Assembly (NCBI RefSeq): GCF_027497215.1
Contig: NZ_CP114904.1
Coordinates: 806,001 to 870,000, forward strand
Origin: Micromonospora sp. WMMD812
Lineage (GTDB): Bacteria > Actinomycetota > Actinomycetes > Mycobacteriales > Micromonosporaceae
Direction of reading: 5' to 3'
Length of the DNA stretch: 64,000 nt
Within the stretch, counting starts at the first letter, position 1, and the number at the start of each line of letters is the position of its first letter. Position numbers and translations under genes: made by a program. The notes beneath the pieces are model-generated. The model did no database searches. It saw nothing but the letters and a program-made list of their open reading frames with translations, and was not told where the DNA came from. This document shows positions 35,258-44,709 of the stretch, in pieces.

Positions 35258-35818
35258 ATGACCACACTCGAGAACCGGCCGAACACCGCCCTGCTCGTCA
35301 TCGACGTGCAGACCGGCGTGGTCGAGGGGGCGCACGAGCGCGACACGGTCGTCGCGAATATCGGCAGTCTCGTCGAGAAGGCCCGCCAGGAGCAGGTCCC
35401 GGTGGTGTGGGTCCAGCACTCCGACGAGAACCTCGTCCGGGGGAGCGGTCAGTGGCGGATCGCCCCGGAGCTCACCCCTGACCGGGCCGAGCCCCTGGTC
35501 GAGAAGCACTACGGCGACTCCTTCGAGGACACCACCCTGGAGACGGTGCTCGCGGGCCTCGAGATCGGGCGGCTCGTCGTCGTCGGCGCGCAGACCGACG
35601 CGTGCGTCCGCTCGACGCTGCACGGCGCATTCGCCCGGGGCTACGACGCCACCCTCGTCAGCGACGCCCACACCACGGAGGACCTGTCGGCCTGGGGGGC
35701 GCCGCCGCCGGCCCAGGTCATCGCGCACACCAACCTCTACTGGTCCCACCAGACGGCGCCGGGGCGCACGGCCGGCACCGTCGAGACCAAGGCGGTCGAG
35801 TTCGGCGCCGCCTCCTGA
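35258..35818 (+). CDS. Isochorismatase-family cysteine hydrolase
   Basis: 186 residues. The cysteine-hydrolase triad is complete: Asp in LLVIDVQTGVV, Lys in PLVEKHYGDSFEDT and Cys in GAQTDACVRSTLHGAF, the pattern of nicotinamidase/isochorismatase-like amidohydrolases. Cis-peptide-type GAQTD supports it. ATG at 35258 has GGGGGAG before it. No menaquinone or catechol genes surround it, so amidase activity on an unknown substrate is more likely than isochorismate cleavage. It ends at a hairpin. Confidence 0.87.
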   Translation: MTTLENRPNTALLVIDVQTGVVEGAHERDTVVANIGSLVEKARQEQVPVVWVQHSDENLVRGSGQWRIAPELTPDRAEPLVEKHYGDSFEDTTLETVLAGLEIGRLVVVGAQTDACVRSTLHGAFARGYDATLVSDAHTTEDLSAWGAPPPAQVIAHTNLYWSHQTAPGRTAGTVETKAVEFGAAS

Positions 35819-35823
35819 CACCG

Positions 35824-35863
35824 CGCGACGGCGGCCCGACACCTCGTCGGCGCCGCCGTCGCG
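35824..35863 (+). terminator. Hairpin after the isochorismatase-like gene
   Basis: CGCGACGGCGG (35824-35834) pairs with CCGCCGTCGCG (35853-35863) and the inner CCGAC/GTCGG extends the stem. It begins 6 bp after the stop. Confidence 0.6.
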
Positions 35864-35931
35864 TCAGTCGCGCGGCGCGGTGACCCGCTCGCGGAGCTGC
35901 TCGGCCTCCGGGTGGGGGCCGCCGTCGCGGC

Positions 35932-38462
35932 TCAGCCGTCGGTGCCCAGCGCCACCATCGGGCTGACCCGGGACGCCCGCCGGGCCGGCAGGACGCCGGC
36001 CAGCGCCGTGAGCACGATCAACGCCACGAAGAGCCCGACCAGCGGCAGCACCGGCAGGACCAGCGGCGCGTTGATCCCGAGCGCCCGGACCGTCAGCCAG
36101 GCGTACGGCACCCCGAGCAGCAGCCCGATCGTCGCGCCGATCAGCCCGTAGAGGCCGGACTCGGCCGTCAGCATGGTGCGCAGGGCGGCGCGGGACAGGC
36201 CGACCGCGCGCAGCAGACCCGACTCGGTCACCCGTTCCACCACCGACAGCGCCGTGGTGCTGCCGACCCCGACCACCGCGATGATCACGGTGAGGCTGAC
36301 CAGGCCGACCGCGATCCAGAGGATCGTGTCCAGCACCGCGCCGTCCCGGTCCCGGTCGTCGGCGAGGACGGCCAGCCCGACCCCCTCCGCGCCGTCGATC
36401 GCCTGCCGCAGGGCCTGCACCGCCGCGGTCCGGCCGTCCTCGCCCGGCCGGGCCGCGTCGGCCAGCAGTCCGGAGTACGCCGCCGGCACGCCGAGCCGGT
36501 CGAGATCGGCGCGGTCGGTGAGGACGCCCGCGTGCAGCGGGCCGTGATCGGGCAGGATCGCGGCGACCCGCACCTCGGTGGTCCGTCCGGCCACGGCGAG
36601 CGCGACCGTGTCCCCGACGCGCAGGCCGGTCTGCCGGGCGACCCAGTCGCCGAGCACCACGTGGCCCGGCCCGAGGTCGGCGAGCCGACCCTGCGCCACG
36701 TCGATGCGGTCCGTGGTCGGCAAGGCCCGCAGGTCAAGGTCGGTCGCGGGATACCCGGACTCGGCGCCACCCAGCCGGTCGCCGCCGCGGGTCAGGGTGA
36801 GCCCGTCGACCCGCCGGTACGGCACCACGCGGGCCAGCGTGTCGTCCGCCGCGTCGGCCCGCGCCACCACACCGGCCGGCAGGGTGGCGCCCGCGCCGGC
36901 GGTCACCTCGATGTCCGCCGGAGCCAGGAGCGCCAGCTCGCGGTCCATCAGCACGCGCAGGGACGCGCCGCCGACGGCCACACCGGCGATCAGGGTCACG
37001 CCGAGCGCGACCACCACGGACACCGCCGCAGCCCGGCGCGGCGTGCCGCCGACACCGCCGACGGCCAGCCGCCCGACCGGCCCGAGCTGGCGCAGCGGCC
37101 AACCCACCACGGCGAGTACCGGGCGGACCAGCAGCGGCCCGAGCGCCACGAGCGCGAAGAACGCCACGGCGCCGGACGCGACGAGCAGGAGCAGCACTGG
37201 CATCGGCGAGTAGTCCTCCTGCTCCGGCGTCGGCAGCCGGGTGACCGCGACGGCGCCGGCCAGCACCGCGCCGGCGGCGAGCAGCAGCCCGGCCACCAGC
37301 CGCACGGCCCCGATGCCGCGCCGACCGGCGGTGGTGCTGGCCGCCCGCAGCGCCTCGAGCGGGGCGACCCGGGCGGCGGACAACGCCGGCGCGAGCACCG
37401 CCAGCACGGTGAGCAGGACGGCGCCGAGGACCACCGCGACCGCCGCCCCGACGGGCAGCCCCGGGGAGGAGACGGCCCGGCCGGTGGCCCGCATGATCGG
37501 CGGCACGGCGTGCCCGACGGCCAGGGCGGCGGCCACGCCGGCCACGCCCGCGACGAAGCCGGTCAGGGCGCCCTCGGCGGTCAGCGCCCGGACCAGCGCG
37601 CCCCGGTTCGCGCCGACCGCGCGCAGGAGCGCGAGTTGCCGCATCCGCTGGGCGAAGACGATGCGGAACGTCGAGGTCACGACCAGCGCCGCGGCGGCGA
37701 CCGCGATCGCGACGAACATGCCGACCAGGGCGAAGACCGCCCCGACCTGCTCGGCCGCCGCCTCGGCCTCCTGCTGGCGCACCTCGACGCCGGTGCTGAT
37801 CCGCACGTCAGCGGGCAGCGCCGCGGCCACCCGCTGGCGGACCGCCTCCGCCGCCTCGCCGGTCGTGACGCGCAGGTCGATCCGGGTCAGCTCGTCGGTC
37901 GCGGCCAGCGCGGTCACCACGCTGTCCGGGGCGTACCCGTCGGAGCCGGCGTCGTCGGCGGTCTCGACCACGCCGGTGACGGTGAGCCGGACGGGGGCGG
38001 GCGGTGCGTCGCCCGCGGTGACCACCGATCCGAGGGCGAGTCCCAGTCGCTCGGCGGTGCGTGGGGTGATCGCCAGCTCTCCGGGGGCGTCCGGGTAACT
38101 GCCGTCGATCAGACGGGCCGTGGCCAGCGGGCCGCCGCCCGGGTCGGCCCGCAGGTTGACGTACGAGTCGTTGACGCTCAGGCCGACCTCCAGCCGGCCG
38201 ACCGCCTCGGCGACCCCGGGCACGGCGCGGACCCGGGCCAGCGTCGCCCCGGTGGGCCGCGGCGAGTCCGGCCCGCCGACCACGAGGTCGGTGGCGGCGG
38301 GGGTGCCGCTGAGGTTGTCCCGCGCGGTCCGCTCGGTGATCTGCTGCGCCAGCACGGTGCCGAACACGACGAAGGAGGCGACCAGGATCGCCAGACCGGT
38401 CAGCAGCAGCCGGCCGGGCCGGCGCGCCGCCGCTCTCACCTGGGTACGCAGCACGGGCGCCC

Positions 38463-38466
<4 letters not shown>
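35932..38466 (-). CDS. ABC transporter permease, FtsX/MacB-like
   Basis: 844 residues with the actinobacterial double-FtsX layout: one N-terminal helix (about 18-38), a large extracellular domain, three helices near 265-400, two more, a second extracellular domain, and three C-terminal helices ending in LPARRASRVSPMVALGTDG. Start GTG at 38466 overlaps the stop of the ATPase gene; the frame is open upstream to 39312 but that part is the shadow of the ATPase. Such permeases do not import; they shape envelope responses, lipoprotein release or antimicrobial-peptide resistance. Confidence 0.87.
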
Positions 38467-39227
<761 letters not shown>

Positions 39228-39361
39228 CGAACCTCCAGCGAATGCTTCTCTGACCTCGGGAAGCCTCGCCGGGGACGGGCGGCCGTCGCATCGGCCCGGG
39301 GAGAGGGATCACCGCCGCCGGGTCTGTCTTTCGGCCGATCTGCCGCTGCCATCCGGCTCGC

Positions 39362-39367
39362 TACCCT
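39362..39367 (+). promoter_or_regulatory. -10 box (TACCCT) of a leaderless promoter before the kinase gene
   Basis: TACCCT ends 8 bp before the ATG at 39376 with no ribosome site in between, the same arrangement as at 8589-8594. Confidence 0.5.
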
Positions 39368-39375
39368 GGGTCACG

Positions 39376-40575
39376 ATGAACGCGCCGGGACTTCGACGTT
39401 GGTGGGTCCGCCTGGGCCAGCTCGCCGGCCTGGCGGCGCTGGGCCTGCTGGGCCTCTTCGACCTGCGGTTCGGCCTGTTGGCGGACGCGGGCACGGCCGG
39501 TGCCCTGCTCCTCCTGGTGCGAGTGGGGCTGGCGGTGGCCACCGCGGCGCTCTGGCTTCCGCTGCACCGGCAGGGCACCCGCCGGCTGCCGGCGGCGGCG
39601 TTGCTGCTCGCCGCCGCCTCACTCGCCGTGACCGCGGGCATCGTGCTCGTCGCGGGCGGCGGGAACGTGCTCAGCGGCAGCTGGGGGCTCGCCGAGTCGG
39701 CCGGGCTGTTGGCCGTGGTCTTCGTGGTGGCCCGCCGCGGCGCGCGTGGCACCGCGCCGTGGGCGGCGGTCGCCGCCGGCCTCGCCGTCGCCGCGCTGCC
39801 GTTGCGCACCGGCACGGACAGTGTGTACGTGATCTTCGGTCTGCTCCAGGCCCTCGCCGCGGCGGGCGCCGCCGGTGGCGGGCTGTACCTGCGGAGCACG
39901 GCCGCCGGGCGGGCGCGTGCCGTGGCGCTGGTACGGGCCGAGCAGCGTGCGGAGTTCGCCCGTGACCTGCACGACTTCATCGCCCACCACGTGACCGGCA
40001 TCGTGGTGCAGGCGCAGGGCGCCCGGTTCGTCGCGGAGCAGGACCCGCAGCGGGTGATCGCCGCCCTGGAACAGATCGAGCGGGCCGGCGCCGAGACGAT
40101 GGCGTCGATGCGGCGGATGGTCGGGATCCTGCGCAATCCGGACGCCCCGCCGGACGCGCCGCTGGCCCCGCTGGCCGGCGTCACCGATCTCGCGCCGCTG
40201 CTGCGCGGCTTCAACGACACCACTCGCGCCCCGGCCCGGCTGCACGTCGACGGGACGCTGGACGGACTGCCGGTGGAGGTCTCCACCTCGGCGTACCGGG
40301 TGGTGATGGAGGCGCTCACCAACACCCGCCAGCACGCGCCCGACGCCCGGTCCGTGGACGTGTTCGTCCGCCGTACCCCGGACTGGCTGCTGGTGCGGGT
40401 CGCCGACGACGGCGCCACCCCGCGTACGCCGCCGGCCCGCGGGCACGGCTTCGGGCTGATCGGCCTCAGCGAGCGGGTCCGCGCCCTTGGCGGCACCGTC
40501 GCCGCCGGGCCCGGGGCCGCCGGCGGCTGGGTGCTGGACGCGTCGCTGCCGTTGAACCGGGCGGTGACCCGGTGA
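39376..40575 (+). CDS. Sensor histidine kinase, HisKA_3 (NarL-type) class
   Basis: 399 residues. Six or so hydrophobic helices in the first 180 residues form a membrane sensor with little extracellular sequence. The phosphoacceptor is in EFARDLHDFIAHHVTGIV (His about 202), typical of HisKA_3. The ATPase domain follows with VMEALTNTRQHAP and GHGFGLIGLSERVRALGG. ATG at 39376 is leaderless. It overlaps its response regulator by 4 bp. Probable target is the divergent ABC exporter (inference). Confidence 0.9.
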   Translation: MNAPGLRRWWVRLGQLAGLAALGLLGLFDLRFGLLADAGTAGALLLLVRVGLAVATAALWLPLHRQGTRRLPAAALLLAAASLAVTAGIVLVAGGGNVLSGSWGLAESAGLLAVVFVVARRGARGTAPWAAVAAGLAVAALPLRTGTDSVYVIFGLLQALAAAGAAGGGLYLRSTAAGRARAVALVRAEQRAEFARDLHDFIAHHVTGIVVQAQGARFVAEQDPQRVIAALEQIERAGAETMASMRRMVGILRNPDAPPDAPLAPLAGVTDLAPLLRGFNDTTRAPARLHVDGTLDGLPVEVSTSAYRVVMEALTNTRQHAPDARSVDVFVRRTPDWLLVRVADDGATPRTPPARGHGFGLIGLSERVRALGGTVAAGPGAAGGWVLDASLPLNRAVTR

Positions 40576-41210
40576 TCCGCGTGCTCGTCGCCGACGACCA
40601 GGCGATGGTGCGGACCGGCTTCGGGATGATCATCGGGGCGCAGCCGGACATGGAGGTGGTCGGCGAGGCCGCCGACGGTGTGGCGGCCGTGGAAGTGGCC
40701 CGACGCCTGCGGCCGGACGTGGTGCTGCTCGACATCCGGATGCCCCGCCTCGACGGGCTCGAGGCGCTGCGGCTGCTCGCCGGGCCGGGCGTCGCCGAGC
40801 CGGTCAGGGTGGTCGTGGTCACCACGTTCGACCTCGACGAGTACGTGCACTCCGCGCTCCGCAACGGCGCCTGCGGCTTCCTGCTCAAGGACTCCGGCCC
40901 GGCGCTGCTGGTCGAGGCGGTCCGCGCCGCCGTCTCCGGCGACGCGCTGATCAGCCCGTCCATCACCGTGCGGCTGCTGGAGCACCTGAGCCCGCCCGCC
41001 CCCGCCCGCGACGACGCCGGCCTGTCCCCGCGGGAACTCGACGTCGTCAAGCTGGCCGCCCGGGGCCTGACCAACGCCGAGATCGCCGCCCAGCTGTTCA
41101 TCGCGGTCGGCACCGTCAAGACCCACCTGGCGAGTGTGCAGATGAAGCTGGGGGCGCGGAACCGGGTCGAGATCGCGGCCTGGGCCTGGGAACGGCGCCT
41201 GGTCGGCTAG
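40572..41210 (+). CDS. Response regulator, NarL/LuxR family
   Basis: 212 residues. The receiver domain has acidic VLVADDQ, the phosphoacceptor Asp in VVLLDIRMPRLDG (about 54), Thr in VVVTTFD and Lys in LLKDSGP. The C-terminal LuxR helix-turn-helix is LSPRELDVVKLAARGLTNAEIA...GTVKTHLASVQMKL. GTG at 40572 overlaps the kinase stop. Cognate of the adjacent kinase. Confidence 0.93.
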   Translation: MIRVLVADDQAMVRTGFGMIIGAQPDMEVVGEAADGVAAVEVARRLRPDVVLLDIRMPRLDGLEALRLLAGPGVAEPVRVVVVTTFDLDEYVHSALRNGACGFLLKDSGPALLVEAVRAAVSGDALISPSITVRLLEHLSPPAPARDDAGLSPRELDVVKLAARGLTNAEIAAQLFIAVGTVKTHLASVQMKLGARNRVEIAAWAWERRLVG

Positions 41211-41254
41211 ACCCCGTCCGCCCCCGAGTCGATCAACCTGACCACCGCCCTGAT

Positions 41255-41323
41255 CGACACCAGGTCCCCGATACGGCGGTGTCCGACTGCCGCGGATGCC
41301 GCCGTATCGGGGACCTGGTGTCG
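41255..41323. repeat. 25-bp perfect inverted repeat (terminator or REP-like element)
   Basis: The arms at 41255-41279 and 41299-41323 are exact reverse complements over 25 bp, beginning CGACACCAGGTCCCCGATAC, with a 19-base loop. It sits between the convergent response regulator and LCP genes and is longer and cleaner than the other terminators here. It could act as a bidirectional terminator or be a copy of a dispersed palindromic repeat. Confidence 0.85.
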
Positions 41324-41349
41324 GGCCGGTGCCGATCGTCGAACCGGGA

Positions 41350-42357
41350 TCAGTGCAGCGCGGTGGCGGATCGGCTCGGGGACGGCGTCGCCGTCGCGCT
41401 CAGGTGCTGCTGGACGGTGTCGTCGGCGACCGCCTGGTAGAGCGCCTTCGCCTTCGCGGTGTCGGGCAGCACCACGCTCTGACCGCTCTTCATGCCGGTG
41501 CCCGCGCTCGGGCTGCCGAGGAAGGTGAGGTCGTCGCTGCGCAGGTCCCGCAGCTCCAGCGCGACGTTGACCAGGTCGAAGTCCTCGTCGACGGTCACCG
41601 ACTTCGTGACGGCCTGGAGGAACGCGTTGAGCTTGACCGGATTGGACAGCGTGCCGACGCTCGCGGCCCGGTCGAGCAGCGCCTGCAGGAACTCCCGCTG
41701 GTGGCGTTCCCGGCTGAAGTCGCCGTCGGCGAACTGGTAGCGCTGGCGGACGTAGTCCAGCGCCGCCGCGCCGTCCAGGTGCCGGGTGCCCTTCTGGAAG
41801 GTCCGGTGCGGCGCGTGGATGGAGGTGATAGTCTTCTCGATCTTGAGGTCCACTCCGCCCAGGGCGTTGACGACCTGGGCGAAGCCGGCGAAGTCCACCA
41901 ACGCGACGTGGTCGACGTGCACGCCGGTGAAGGTCTCCACGGTCTGCACGGTCAGCGGGGTGCCGCCCCACGCGTACGCGGAATTGATCTTCGCCATGGC
42001 GTTGCCGTGCCGGCCGTCGGCCGAGCGCGGGACGAAGACCCAGGTGTCCCGGGGGATCGAGATGACCTCCGCCTTCTGGTGGTCGGCGTCCAGGTGCAGC
42101 AGCATGATCGTGTCGGTGCGGGAGTCCGCGGTCTTGTCGGGATCGCGGGAGTCGCTGCCGAGCAGCAGCACGTTCATGGCGCCGGTGACCGACGGTGTCG
42201 GGCGGGCGCTCTCGGCGATACCCGCGAACGCGTCGGTGCGGGCCAGGTTGCCGTCCAGCGAGCGTCCGTACACCCCCGCGGCCACCAGGCCGCCGCCGCC
42301 CAGGACGAGCAGCGCCGCCAGCACGCCGATCAGAAAGCGTCGTGATCGTCGTCGCAC
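41350..42357 (-). CDS. LCP (LytR-CpsA-Psr) family cell-wall glycopolymer ligase
   Basis: About 335 residues. A short arginine-rich cytoplasmic head and one helix (residues about 8-28) anchor an extracytoplasmic LCP domain: NVLLLGSDSRD, SRTDTIMLLHLDAD, VISIPRDTWVFVP, INSAYAWGG and the basic DYVRQRYQFADGDFSRERHQR. LCP enzymes attach teichoic-acid-like or arabinogalactan-type polymers to peptidoglycan. GTG at 42357, preceded by AGTGAGGGG, is preferred; the frame is open to 42552, but a promoter-like TTGCTC...TACACT lies inside that extension. Confidence 0.87.
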   Translation of the reverse strand: MRRRSRRFLIGVLAALLVLGGGGLVAAGVYGRSLDGNLARTDAFAGIAESARPTPSVTGAMNVLLLGSDSRDPDKTADSRTDTIMLLHLDADHQKAEVISIPRDTWVFVPRSADGRHGNAMAKINSAYAWGGTPLTVQTVETFTGVHVDHVALVDFAGFAQVVNALGGVDLKIEKTITSIHAPHRTFQKGTRHLDGAAALDYVRQRYQFADGDFSRERHQREFLQALLDRAASVGTLSNPVKLNAFLQAVTKSVTVDEDFDLVNVALELRDLRSDDLTFLGSPSAGTGMKSGQSVVLPDTAKAKALYQAVADDTVQQHLSATATPSPSRSATALH

Positions 42358-42568
42358 CCGCTCCAGCCCCTCACTCCTCGGTCGAACACCAGTCGGTCGA
42401 CGAATGTCACGCAGTGTAATAACCGAAGCTGGGAGCAACCTTGGAATGATCATGGCGGGAGGGGAGTCGGGCAGACGCCGCGGTGGGTCGGGAACCGGAC
42501 GTCCTGCCGATCGGACGGCGGCGTCAGAGCATAGGGAAACACCCGATTCCACGCCGCCCGTCCCGCCC

Positions 42569-42574
42569 TAGCCT
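42569..42574 (+). promoter_or_regulatory. -10 box (TAGCCT) of a leaderless promoter
   Basis: TAGCCT ends 6 bp before the ATG at 42581 and no ribosome site intervenes. Confidence 0.4.
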
Positions 42575-42580
42575 CAGATC

Positions 42581-42847
42581 ATGACCGGACGCCTGTTCGC
42601 GCTGGAGCAGTACGACTGCTCACCCGAGGCGGACACGTCCCTGCCGGCGTTCGGCACCCTCGACTGCCGGCTGGTCGCCGCCGTCCGGATCTCCGCCGAC
42701 GACGTCGTGATCGCGCTGGTCGAAGGCGCCGACGCGGACCGGGTGGCCGCCGCCGCCGAAGCCGCGGACTGGCGGGTCGACCGGCTGCTCGCCGCCCGGT
42801 GGATCTACCCACCGCACACCGACCCGACGAACCCGGACCTCCCGTGA
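42581..42847 (+). CDS. Small hypothetical protein (88 aa)
   Basis: No family recognised. The protein is soluble and acidic, beginning MTGRLFALEQYDCSPEADTS, with an alternating strand-helix pattern (LVAAVRISADDVVIALVEGADADRVAAAAEAA) that suggests a small alpha/beta fold, and ends in WIYPPHTDPTNPDLP. Codon use is typical of the genome (third-position G/C), which supports a real gene. Its stop overlaps a GTG in frame with the next lipoprotein gene, so the two are probably co-transcribed. Confidence 0.65.
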   Translation: MTGRLFALEQYDCSPEADTSLPAFGTLDCRLVAAVRISADDVVIALVEGADADRVAAAAEAADWRVDRLLAARWIYPPHTDPTNPDLP

Positions 42848-42864
42848 CCCGGAAAGGCATGACT

Positions 42865-43392
42865 GTGCGCCGTCTGATCGCACCCGTGGTGTGCTCGCTC
42901 CTGCTCTTCCCGCTCGCCGCCTGCGGCGCCGACGACGCCGGTGACACCCCGCCCGCGGGCGGCTCGGGTGTCGAGGCGGACGGCGGCGGGGACCTGCCCG
43001 CCGCCGGCGCGGACGCCCCCGCGCCCCCGTGCCCGTTCACCGCGGACAAGGTGGCCGAGATCGTCGGCCAGCCCATGGTCGACCAGGGCAACTGCTCGTT
43101 CGGCGACGGCAAGGGCGTCGCCCTGTTCACCGTCACCAGGGCCTCCCAGGCCGCCGGCGCGACCACCTACGACTACCAGCGGCAGCAGGCCACGGCGACC
43201 TACCGCGAGGTGAAGGACGTCGACAAGGGGGAGAAGGCATACCTCGCGGTCAAGGACATCGAGGGGGAGGCCGTCGTGGTCAGTCGGGCCGGCAGCTACA
43301 CCGTGATCCTGAGCAGCTTCGAGCGGCTGGGCGCCACCCCGGACGGGTACGAGCGGACGCTCCGCACAGTGCTCGACGCCCTTCCGCTGTGA
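42865..43392 (+). CDS. Secreted lipoprotein, DUF3558-like
   Basis: About 175 residues. Signal peptide MRRLIAPVVCSLLLFPLAAC with lipobox LAAC, then a low-complexity acidic linker and a compact domain beginning CPFTADKVAEIVGQPM and containing NCSFGDGKG, similar in layout to DUF3558-type lipoproteins. GTG at 42865 is chosen for the GGAAAGG site 7 bp upstream; ATG at 42859 and the stop-overlapping GTG at 42844 are in-frame alternatives. The function is unknown; it is followed by a homologous lipoprotein. Confidence 0.75.
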   Translation: MRRLIAPVVCSLLLFPLAACGADDAGDTPPAGGSGVEADGGGDLPAAGADAPAPPCPFTADKVAEIVGQPMVDQGNCSFGDGKGVALFTVTRASQAAGATTYDYQRQQATATYREVKDVDKGEKAYLAVKDIEGEAVVVSRAGSYTVILSSFERLGATPDGYERTLRTVLDALPL

Positions 43393-43402
43393 TGCCGGAC
43401 CG

Positions 43403-43438
43403 CCGACGAACTGATGCCCGCCGACGAACTGATGCCCG
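43403..43438 (+). repeat. Two tandem copies of an 18-bp repeat
   Basis: CCGACGAACTGATGCCCG occurs at 43403-43420 and again at 43421-43438, followed by a partial third copy (GCCGACGAG). It lies in the 92-bp gap between the two lipoprotein genes. It may be a slippage product. No function is evident. Confidence 0.8.
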
Positions 43439-43484
43439 GCCGACGAGTGGTGCTGCCGAGCCGACGACAGGAAGTGGAGCCACG

Positions 43485-44051
43485 ATGAGACGCCTCGCAA
43501 CCCGCCGGAGCCGCCGTGCCCTCGCCGCCCTCGCCGCCGTGCTGGCGGTCGCCACGCTGGGCGGCTGCGGATCGAGCGACGACGGCGACAGCCCGGCGGC
43601 CGGGGATGGCCAGACCGTCGCGGACGCGCCGACGCCGGGCGGTGACCCGCTGCCGGAGGCCACGTCGGCGGAGCCGTCGGCCGCGCCCGCGGTCGACCCG
43701 TGCGCGCTGGTGCCCAAGCCGGAGGCCGAGAAGGTGGCCGGCACTCCGCTCGAGGACGCGGTGGCGTCCCCGGAGAGCTGCAGCTACACCGGCCCGGTCA
43801 CCGGGCCGACCGCTCAGCTCGAGGTGTACGTCGGGGACGGTGCGAAGAAGATCCTCGACATCGACCGCGAACTCAAGCACGAGTTCACGCCGATCCCGGG
43901 CGCGGGCGACGAGGCGTACGCCGAGGAGGGCGCGGTCTTCGTCAACAAGGGCGGCGTGTGGGTCGCCATCCGACTGGTCCGCACCGACGACCCGGTCAAG
44001 TACCGCAAGCCGCTGGCGGACCTCGCCGTCGCGGTCGCCGGCCGGCTCTGA
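43485..44051 (+). CDS. Secreted lipoprotein, paralog of the preceding one
   Basis: 188 residues. Arginine-rich signal peptide and lipobox ATLGGCGSS, a Pro/Ala/Asp linker to about residue 75, then a domain starting DPCALVPKPEAEKVAGTPL with SCSYTGP, the same layout (CxLV...EkvaG...CsY) as the preceding lipoprotein and DUF3558-like proteins. Start ATG 43485 has GGAAGTGGAG upstream. It probably arose by duplication. Six bases separate its end from the converging DUF2231 gene. Confidence 0.75.
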   Translation: MRRLATRRSRRALAALAAVLAVATLGGCGSSDDGDSPAAGDGQTVADAPTPGGDPLPEATSAEPSAAPAVDPCALVPKPEAEKVAGTPLEDAVASPESCSYTGPVTGPTAQLEVYVGDGAKKILDIDRELKHEFTPIPGAGDEAYAEEGAVFVNKGGVWVAIRLVRTDDPVKYRKPLADLAVAVAGRL

Positions 44052-44057
44052 GCCGCG

Positions 44058-44555
44058 TCAGAGGCCTTCCCAGACCGCCTTCGCGCCCGAGTCGCCGGTG
44101 CGGACCACGTAGTAGACGGCGACGCCGGCCGCCACGACCGACAACACCCGCACCGACAGGGTGAGCGCCGCGGGGCGGGCCGCTGCGTCGGCGTCCGCCC
44201 CGGCGGGGCGGGGAGCGACGAGGTACACCAGCGCCAGCGCCACGACCGCCAGCCCGATCGTGGCGTAGAGCGTCAGGTTGCCCAGCTGCTGATGAGCCTC
44301 CAGCTTCGGGCCGTACTCCGGGCTGACCCGGTTCGCGGACCGCAGCCGGTCGAAGAACGCGTCCCCGGAGAGCTTCGCGAGCAGGGCGGCGACCGGCGCG
44401 CCGAGGGCGAGCAGGCCCAGCACCCACCGGGTGTGCGGCCGGATCGGCGGGACGAGGGCGTAGCCGACCGTCAGCGCAGCCAGCAGCGGCACGAACACGA
44501 CGGCGGCGTGCAGCACGAGCGGATGGGCCGGCAGGCCCATGAACTCCTCGAACAA
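44058..44555 (-). CDS. DUF2231 family membrane protein
   Basis: 165 residues with four predicted helices. The family signature is the N-terminal MGLPAHPLVLHAAVVFVPLLAAL, in which the HPLxxH histidines could bind heme or metal; RSANRVSPEYGPKLEAHQQLGN precedes the third helix. Its function is not established. ATG at 44555. No clear promoter; a hairpin 120 bp upstream ends the patatin operon. Confidence 0.82.
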   Translation of the reverse strand: MFEEFMGLPAHPLVLHAAVVFVPLLAALTVGYALVPPIRPHTRWVLGLLALGAPVAALLAKLSGDAFFDRLRSANRVSPEYGPKLEAHQQLGNLTLYATIGLAVVALALVYLVAPRPAGADADAAARPAALTLSVRVLSVVAAGVAVYYVVRTGDSGAKAVWEGL

Positions 44556-44674
44556 CGGCGTCTCCTCGGTCGGGGCGGCGGGCGCGGATCATCGAGGTCC
44601 GGGCATGGACGCTATCGGTACGGACCGCTCGTGTCAGCCCCCCGATGTCCGCTGTGGACACTCTTCGCCGCGCT

Positions 44675-44703
44675 GGCGACCCGGCGCGTGACGCCGGGTC
44701 GCC
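44675..44703 (-). terminator. Perfect 12-bp hairpin after the patatin gene
   Basis: GGCGACCCGGCG (44675-44686) and its exact complement (44692-44703) enclose a 5-base loop, 6 bp beyond the patatin stop in the direction of transcription. Confidence 0.65.
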
Positions 44704-44709
44704 GCCGCC

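Noticed and set aside
35258..35818. Isochorismatase-like gene as part of catechol siderophore synthesis
   Set aside because: No isochorismate synthase, DHB dehydrogenase or NRPS genes are present, and the siderophore operon is of the NIS type.
43403..43438. Possible CRISPR-like repeat
   Set aside because: Only two adjacent copies with no spacers; a simple tandem duplication.
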